Assembly: GCA_015680685.1 (NCBI GenBank)
Contig: MNCI01022658.1
Location: 169,180 to 233,179, forward strand
DNA: 64,000 nt
Direction: 5' to 3'
Source: Gnetum montanum
Lineage: Eukaryota; Streptophyta; Gnetopsida; Gnetales; Gnetaceae
Shown here in pieces: positions 58,939 through 64,000 of the stretch. The notes under the pieces were generated by a model, which had not been told where the DNA came from, did not search any database, and saw only the letters and a program-made list of their open reading frames with translations. The translations under genes were made by a program, and so were the position numbers. Positions within the stretch are counted from its first letter, which is position 1, and every line of letters begins with the position of its first letter.

Positions 58939-59460
58939 ATCGTCCGCTATGACGCTAAACTGGCAACAATCATCCGCTATGACGCTAAACTAGCAACAAT
59001 CATTCACTATGACGCTAAACTGGCAACAACCATCCGCTATGACATAAAATTGGCACTCCCTTCACGCGTCCGCCACGACGTAAAACTGGCAAGTTGTAAC
59101 CGTCCGCTACGACGTAAAACTGGCAGTGTTGCACAGGTCTGCCAAGACAAAGAACTGGCATCTTTTGCATGCGTCCGCCACGATGCTAAACTGGTACCGT
59201 TTGTCTGCCATGACACAAAACTGGCGCAGGTAAGTAGTTGTCTGCTAAGACATAAAACTAGCACAGACTGGTCCCTGGGTCATGACACAAAAATGACACC
59301 CACAACACAGTCTGTTGAGACCATAAATCAGCCTCGCCACCGTCTGCTACGACGAAAAACTAGCATTTTTCAGTCCGCCTAGACTTTAAACTAGGACCAT
59401 GATCTGCTGAGACTTAAAACCAGCAACGACGGTCTACCAGGACTTAAAACTGGGACTTAC
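58939..59460 (+). repeat. Short-repeat cluster after integrase (element B), about 16 units
   Basis: Units near GTCCGCTATGACGCTAAACT (then GGC) recur at 27-37 bp spacing; the first four are close to identical and 30 bp apart, later ones diverge. An open frame through them (58930-59382) is made only of the repeat. The reverse complement equals the unit found three times in element C. Confidence 0.85.
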
Positions 59461-60613
59461 AAGCTGCCATCATGCAAATCAAGCGAGCGTAATCATCTCT
59501 GTGCAACTACAAAACAAATGGGGTGGGCTACTGCGATAGTCCCAGCGTCGCTACCTCATCGGCATCCTGCTGATTCATCGGACGTGCTGAAAGGCATACT
59601 ACTGACCCCTCGGAGATGCCGTCATCGCCCCCACGGCAGCGGTGGTACCTTTGAGAGTTTAGTTTCACTGACCGGAGCCCCACAGTAGTTCTCATCAACA
59701 ACGACCTTGGGGATCTTCGCTTATCATCGCTATCAGGCTCTGGCTTCACAGATTCACCTAGCTAGTTCTCTGCATAACCAGTCAGGTGTGCTGAGTCTGA
59801 TGTTCTTTGATGATGATATGCTGGGCCGAGCGTCAATGTAGAAGACTCTAGCCTCGCGCTACAGTTCCTCTCTCACGGCCCGCCTACTCTATCTCGCCCA
59901 AAACAGTACTTGTTTCAACAACCTCGCCAGTAATTCACATGAGCAATGGTATCCTCTGCCTCCTTCTTTGGTTGCAGGTCACTTGTTACAAGGACGTCGT
60001 TCGAAGATGCGGTCATCTGGGTGGTGAAGTACAAACAACTTTTTGAAATGGCTGCCTAGGTTAGCCTATCCACTTAGGAGTGCATCCCTGTTTTCCTTAT
60101 AGTCCTATCCCTAGCTCTTACTCTACATCTCCACCATCTGCTTCCTGTACGTAAAATGTACATACGCAGCACACGTTTTCTGCACCTACCTTACAATCAA
60201 GTCCATAAGCCGGCGTAACGCAACTCGCCTAGTACACAAAAAAAAATGGGGGTCGGCAAAATGGGTGAAACACATCTCGCCCAGGCCATGCAGACGCAAC
60301 ACAACTCGTCTATGCAAGCCCCTTCATCTACAAAATGACAGCATAACTCTATGCAAATGCAATCGTAGGAGAAAGCCTAAGTGCTTATGCACGAAAAAGC
60401 TATCCCTACTTGTTTGGGTCTTCCCCGAACCTCATTTGAGTCTTCCCCGAACCTGTTTCCTACTATCCTATCTCCCGTTTCCCTCATCTCTGCATCTCTA
60501 TGTTGACAGGACGACACTTGAGTAATCATGGATGAACGCTGTTCGTACTTCTACCTATCCGGTGTTTCGTATTCTTTGTCGATGTCTTTCGGGCAAGCCC
60601 TCTAATCATCAAC
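59461..60613 (+). other. 3' untranslated region of element B
   Basis: No recognisable protein on either strand. Positionally equivalent to 4143-5689 in element C. Confidence 0.5.
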
Positions 60614-60626
60614 AAAGAGGAGCCAT
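60614..60626 (+). other. Polypurine tract of element B
   Basis: AAAGAGGAGCCAT directly before the LTR start TGAAACACC; element C has AAAGAGGAGCTAA. Confidence 0.75.
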
Positions 60627-62278
60627 TGAAACACCGTAGAAATCGTGAATCAGCCTCAGGTGAAGATTCACGATTTGGGCGGAGGTTTGCGATAGCAATT
60701 CAGAAGACAAAACAAAGCAAAGAGGCACGCAGCATCAAGTCTTCGAGTTTCTCAGAGATTTTAAACTTACTTTGTTTTCTCTCTTTACACTGTATTACGC
60801 AATAGAGCGTAATGTCGCTCAGCGTGATTCTGTTTAGCGTAGCCTGATATCAGAAAGCAACTTACTTCGCCAGTTTTGACAAAGTTTAAAGCTTAAAACT
60901 TGTCGCATATTCAGCTAAGTCTTTGGCTTAGAGCCGAGTTTACGCTTCGTTACGCAAAGCAGCGTAATGAGCTTCAAAGAAGACAAAGTCAAGATACAAG
61001 GAAGAGTTGTAGATTGACTTCTTTTCTTTGCAGATTGGTTGCTTTATGCTTATTATGCTACGCAGCGTGGACAAGCGTAACTCGTTGTAAAGTTGACCAT
61101 TTTTATGCTCTATTACGCTTTGCGGTGTAAATGAGCATAAAACAGCTGGCATCAACTACTCCTATACTCTATTATGCTTTGCCACACAACGTAGTATAAG
61201 CAAGTGTGATACAGCGTAAAGTTGGCTAAAGCAGTTACGCATCTACTATCCACACGCACAATACGCTGATAAGTGTATTGTGCGTAATCATGAAGCAGCT
61301 TTGGTGGAAGTGGTCGATAGCGTATTTCGCTCCCCTTCCCGAAACATAATGCGACGTAGCCAAGTTCAACATAAATTTTACCAGGTCAACGGTGTATTAA
61401 AAGTTTGGGACACGTGTCATTAGGGTCATGCTTTCTCCATATGTTGTCAAACTTATAAATCCTCCAGTTGGTGAAGAAACACAGAGGACCCCTGGGCAGC
61501 ATCTGTAGCTTTTGGCAGCATCACCTTTTAGCAGAGACAGAAGACATTTCGCTTGAGCATTTTGCAGCAGGAGCGATCAATCCTTTGGCGAAAACACAAC
61601 TCTCTCCATTGGCGATCATTCGCAGCTTTGAGCAGAGACTACCGAAGGCAAAAAGAGCAGATTAGAGATCGAGAGATCATCTGGTGTGGTTTGTAAGGTT
61701 CATTGATCAGAAACATTTGATCAATAGACGTCAGAGCTTGACCTTCCTTGCATCCCATCTTTAGCTTACGAGGTAGATCGAACTCCATTCTGTACTCCTT
61801 GTTGAACAGTTTTCTTATTGTTTTGTGTATGTTCCGCACAAGGTAATCGGAGTCTTCCCATTGTAACTTTGTATACAAAAATACTCATTTTTTCGGGTCA
61901 AAGTACAGATCTTGAAATCACGCATTTCTCTTAAATCTGATTCCCTTTGTCATGTTAACATTGCCATTATTGCAATTTATCTACATCGTTTTCCTCTCCT
62001 TTCGCGATTTATCGAATCAAATCGTTCCATGAAACACCTATAATCTTCGTCGATTTACTGATTAAGTAAGTCCCTGTCTGATTGACAAGACCGTTCAGGG
62101 CATTGCGGATTCGTTTTCTCCAGGACAGCCCTCACACGGATCTGTGGTTAAAACTGTGTACACGGATTTTGTTTGGTATTTTTCCAGCTATCGACATTTT
62201 CCATCTTTACAGAAAGATTACAAGAGTTTCATTACTTGACTACTAAAAACATGCTCCCAATTGTGTGCTTGGGCACTA
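60627..62278 (+). repeat. 3' LTR of element B plus 67 bp of leader
   Basis: 60627-62211 matches 47483-49009. It also has an extra 58 bp (61229-61286) that folds into a hairpin. Homology with the 5' end continues past the LTR through 62278, where the 5' copy passes into the gag-protease linker and this copy passes into the element A LTR. Confidence 0.75.
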
Positions 62279-62387
62279 TATTTATAGACCTGAGAGTAAC
62301 CCAAGAATAACCACTCTAATAATTATAATAACTACTTTAATAATTAGAGTAATTGCTCTAATAATTAGAGTAACCTCTCTCATCAAT
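62279..62387 (-). repeat. 5' LTR of element A, outer part
   Basis: It starts TATTTATAGACC, i.e. a minus-strand TATAAATA as in element F (1266-1274), and ends CTCTCATCA, the inverted partner of the TGATGA at 46781. With 46781-47482 this gives an LTR of about 810 bp. TAATAATTAGAGTAA-type short repeats fill the middle. Confidence 0.65.
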
Positions 62388-63497
62388 AATGCTATGCCTT
62401 AATATTCTCCCCCCTTTCAATTGGCTCAACCTTCAAAACAATTATATTCAAAGTCCCACATCTTCTTCATTTCTACCATCTAACATTGGTTTGAATAATG
62501 AACAATTAAAGGCCTTAACTTAATCCATCATAAACCCAAATAAGATATCTAATCCTATTGAACCCCCAACCCAAACTCAAGATCAAATAACATAGATACT
62601 GACTTCATTGCAAAAGCTTTCCAATGAAGTGGTTGAGCTAAAGAAAAATAGTAACAAAGGCCCTATATAACTGGAAAAGCCAAGTGCTTTATTTAACAAT
62701 GATTATTGTCTTTTCCATAACATGATGCAACATTCTAAGAGGACTTGTCCTCAATTCTTGGCATTATATGATGACCATACCCAAGGTCAACAAAATGGGA
62801 AACCCCTTGTTATGGTCCTTAATGTACCCCATGAAACTGAGAATGAGGAAGTTTCTTCATTTGAAAAAATCATGGTAAGAGACCCCAGCCCCCATAACAC
62901 ATGATACTATAGACTTAGTGATATTGTGAACACCACATAGCAACAAACTAGGAATAATCCTTATCCACCCCCAAATAGAAGAGTTCCTAGTCAAAAAAAT
63001 GCAAATAAGCAAACTAGGCCATCATAAATAAATGCAAGTTCACTTCGTGGAATGTCCCTAATTCCCAAAAGGCAAGTTCACTTTGTGGGAAGTCCTAACA
63101 CACTATCAATACATAACGTAAGCAATTCCATGTCAAGCAAGAAAGATCAACCTCCTTTCTTGTTGAATTTGATTATTTTAGAAAATAATGTCCACAATTG
63201 TTTGATGGATTCTAGCTCAATTAGTAGTGTCATGCCACTTGAGGTATGTAAGGCTTTAGCATAACAAATGATACCACAAACGAAAAGTGTGATAAAAATT
63301 GATGGGTCCAACATACCTATTATAGGATCGTTAAAAGGAGTGAAAGTACAATTGAAACAATACCCTACATTTACATGTTACATGAATATCTTAGTAGTTG
63401 ATATGTCACCCACTTATGGTGTGCTCTTACCTAGGACTTTTGGAGCCAAGTTTGTGGGCTTTTTTAGGTCATATTTTTCAAAACTGTTGATCCCTAT
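62388..63497 (+). pseudogene. Element H gag-protease relic (Ty3/gypsy)
   Basis: The plus strand reads NDYCLFHNMMQHSKRTCPQF (a C-H-H-C zinc-knuckle variant), VMVLNVPHETENEEVSS, and a protease LLNLIILENNVHNCLMDSSS then ISSVMPLEVCKALA. After a stop it has IKIDGSNIPIIGSLKGVKVQ and VVDMSPTYGVLLPRTFGAKF. The layout (HNC, D-S, MPL.V.KALG, DIPP.YG.LLSR.W) is that of plant Ty3/gypsy proteases, but the active-site Gly is Ser (DSSS). The element G LTR begins at its end. Confidence 0.6.
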
Positions 63498-64000
63498 TGA
63501 TGAGACACAATATGCACAAGCCGCGATATCGCATCCCCTGTGATATTGTGTACGCGATATCGTGTCATCCCCTACGATATCACGTACGCGATATCGCAGT
63601 CCGCTACCAAATCTATAAATAAGAGGCGGCACTCCCCTCATTTGACATCCTAGGCTAGAAGTAGCGAATCTCTGGCGGATTGATCACCCCAGAGATAGAA
63701 TATTTTCCATGTGCCCACAGTAGGAGTCCCCCAAGTGAACGGTTCTTTATTCAAGTAGCTTTGTACCTGAACGCAAGTTGTGTACGGCAATAAAGACAAG
63801 CTTTGTGGATAAACCTTGCAGTACATGGATAGGTTTATTTAATGTTATTTATTGCTTTTCTAGTGGCGCAACATGAGTACGACTTGGTTACGAGCATTGA
63901 CGAATGTGTACGGCTAGCCAAGGAATCGGCTACTCATTGTGATTATATTCTCTCACCCTTATCTCCTAGAATGTGGGATGAGTACGACTTGATTACGAGC
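63498..64000 (+). repeat. LTR of element G (Athila-like family), runs off the window
   Basis: Its start is taken at TGATGAGACACAATATG, the plus-strand match to the outer end of the A and F LTRs. The inner part, 63700-63840, is the reverse complement of LTR blocks at 47340-47460 and 1075-1190 (AATAAAGACAAGCTTTGTGG, GTTCTTTATTCAAG). TATAAATA lies at 63614-63621. AGTACGACTTGGTTACGAGC occurs at 63876 and again in near-identical form at the window end. Confidence 0.6.
63522..63596. repeat. Three CGCGATATCG palindromes upstream of a TATA box
   Basis: CGCGATATCG at 63522-63531, 63553-63562 and 63587-63596, separated by CATCCCC-containing spacers, 18 bp before TATAAATA. Probably U3 control elements of the G LTR. 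Confidence 0.7.

Larger units (their letters stand above)
47483..62278 (+). mobile_element. Element B: gag-less Tat-lineage retrotransposon with antisense gene
   Basis: The layout is LTR, protease, antisense spliced gene, RT, RNase H, second RNase H, integrase, short-repeat cluster, polypurine tract, LTR. It is a diverged relative of element C with the same special features but lacks the gag capsid. The two LTRs differ mainly by transitions and one 58-bp indel. It is inserted in the element A LTR. Stops and frameshifts in pol show it cannot move alone. Confidence 0.85.

Noticed and set aside
58930-59382. 150-codon open frame across the repeat cluster
   Set aside because: It consists only of the 30-bp unit read in one frame (RYDAKLATI repeats) and falls apart as unit length drifts. 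The equivalent region in element C is not open.
58939-59460. CRISPR-like regular repeats
   Set aside because: Units diverge, spacers are too short and variable, and the context is a plant retrotransposon.
1-64000. tRNA or rRNA genes
   Set aside because: Looked for tRNA-like A and B boxes and rRNA core motifs by eye; only retrotransposon primer-binding sites were found.

Overview
The window is nuclear DNA of a seed plant with a large, repeat-rich genome. A gymnosperm is possible, but the sequence alone cannot fix the species. The evidence is plant-specific Ty3/gypsy lineages (Tat, Athila-like, chromovirus-like), plant L1 and RTE LINEs, spliceosomal introns and very low gene density. Most elements are old, with stops, frameshifts and many C-to-T or G-to-A changes. 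There are two assembly blemishes: a 231-bp N gap at 9481-9711, and a single N at 49606 between two near-identical 168-bp copies.

Left part (1-30.4 kb). The edge holds the start of an Athila-like element (F, minus strand) with gag start, tRNA-Asp primer site and LTR. A chromovirus-like element (E, minus) follows: its gag, RT and part of integrase lie at 26052-30092, and the rest of integrase at about 1960-2388. It was split by a 23.7-kb Tat-lineage element (C, minus, 2389-26051). C itself was split inside RNase H by a 3.8-kb block (about 8195-11998) that carries a fragment of a PB1-domain host gene.

Middle (30.4-41.8 kb). An L1 LINE (30462-35361, minus) has a 13-bp target duplication and a poly-C tail. 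It is followed by an RTE LINE relic, a DUF21/CNNM-type pseudogene fragment, and the only intact-looking host gene: a single-exon secreted repeat protein, possibly E6-like (39801-40742, minus), with its own TATA box.

Right part (41.8-64 kb). An Athila-like element (A, minus) lies at about 41870-47482, and its LTR continues at 62279-62387. That LTR was split by a second Tat element (B, plus, 47483-62278), which has lost gag. The window ends with a gag-protease relic (H) and the LTR of a further element (G).

Most notable: C and B both carry, between protease and reverse transcriptase, a large spliced gene in antisense orientation. It encodes a degenerate HAD phosphatase domain of the FCP1/NIF type followed by conserved unknown regions and an acidic tail. 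Both elements also carry clusters of one short repeat (consensus about GTCCGCTATGACNTAAACTGGC) at matching places, and a splice acceptor just before RT. This looks like a lineage-specific cargo gene inside an Ogre-like intronic spacer.
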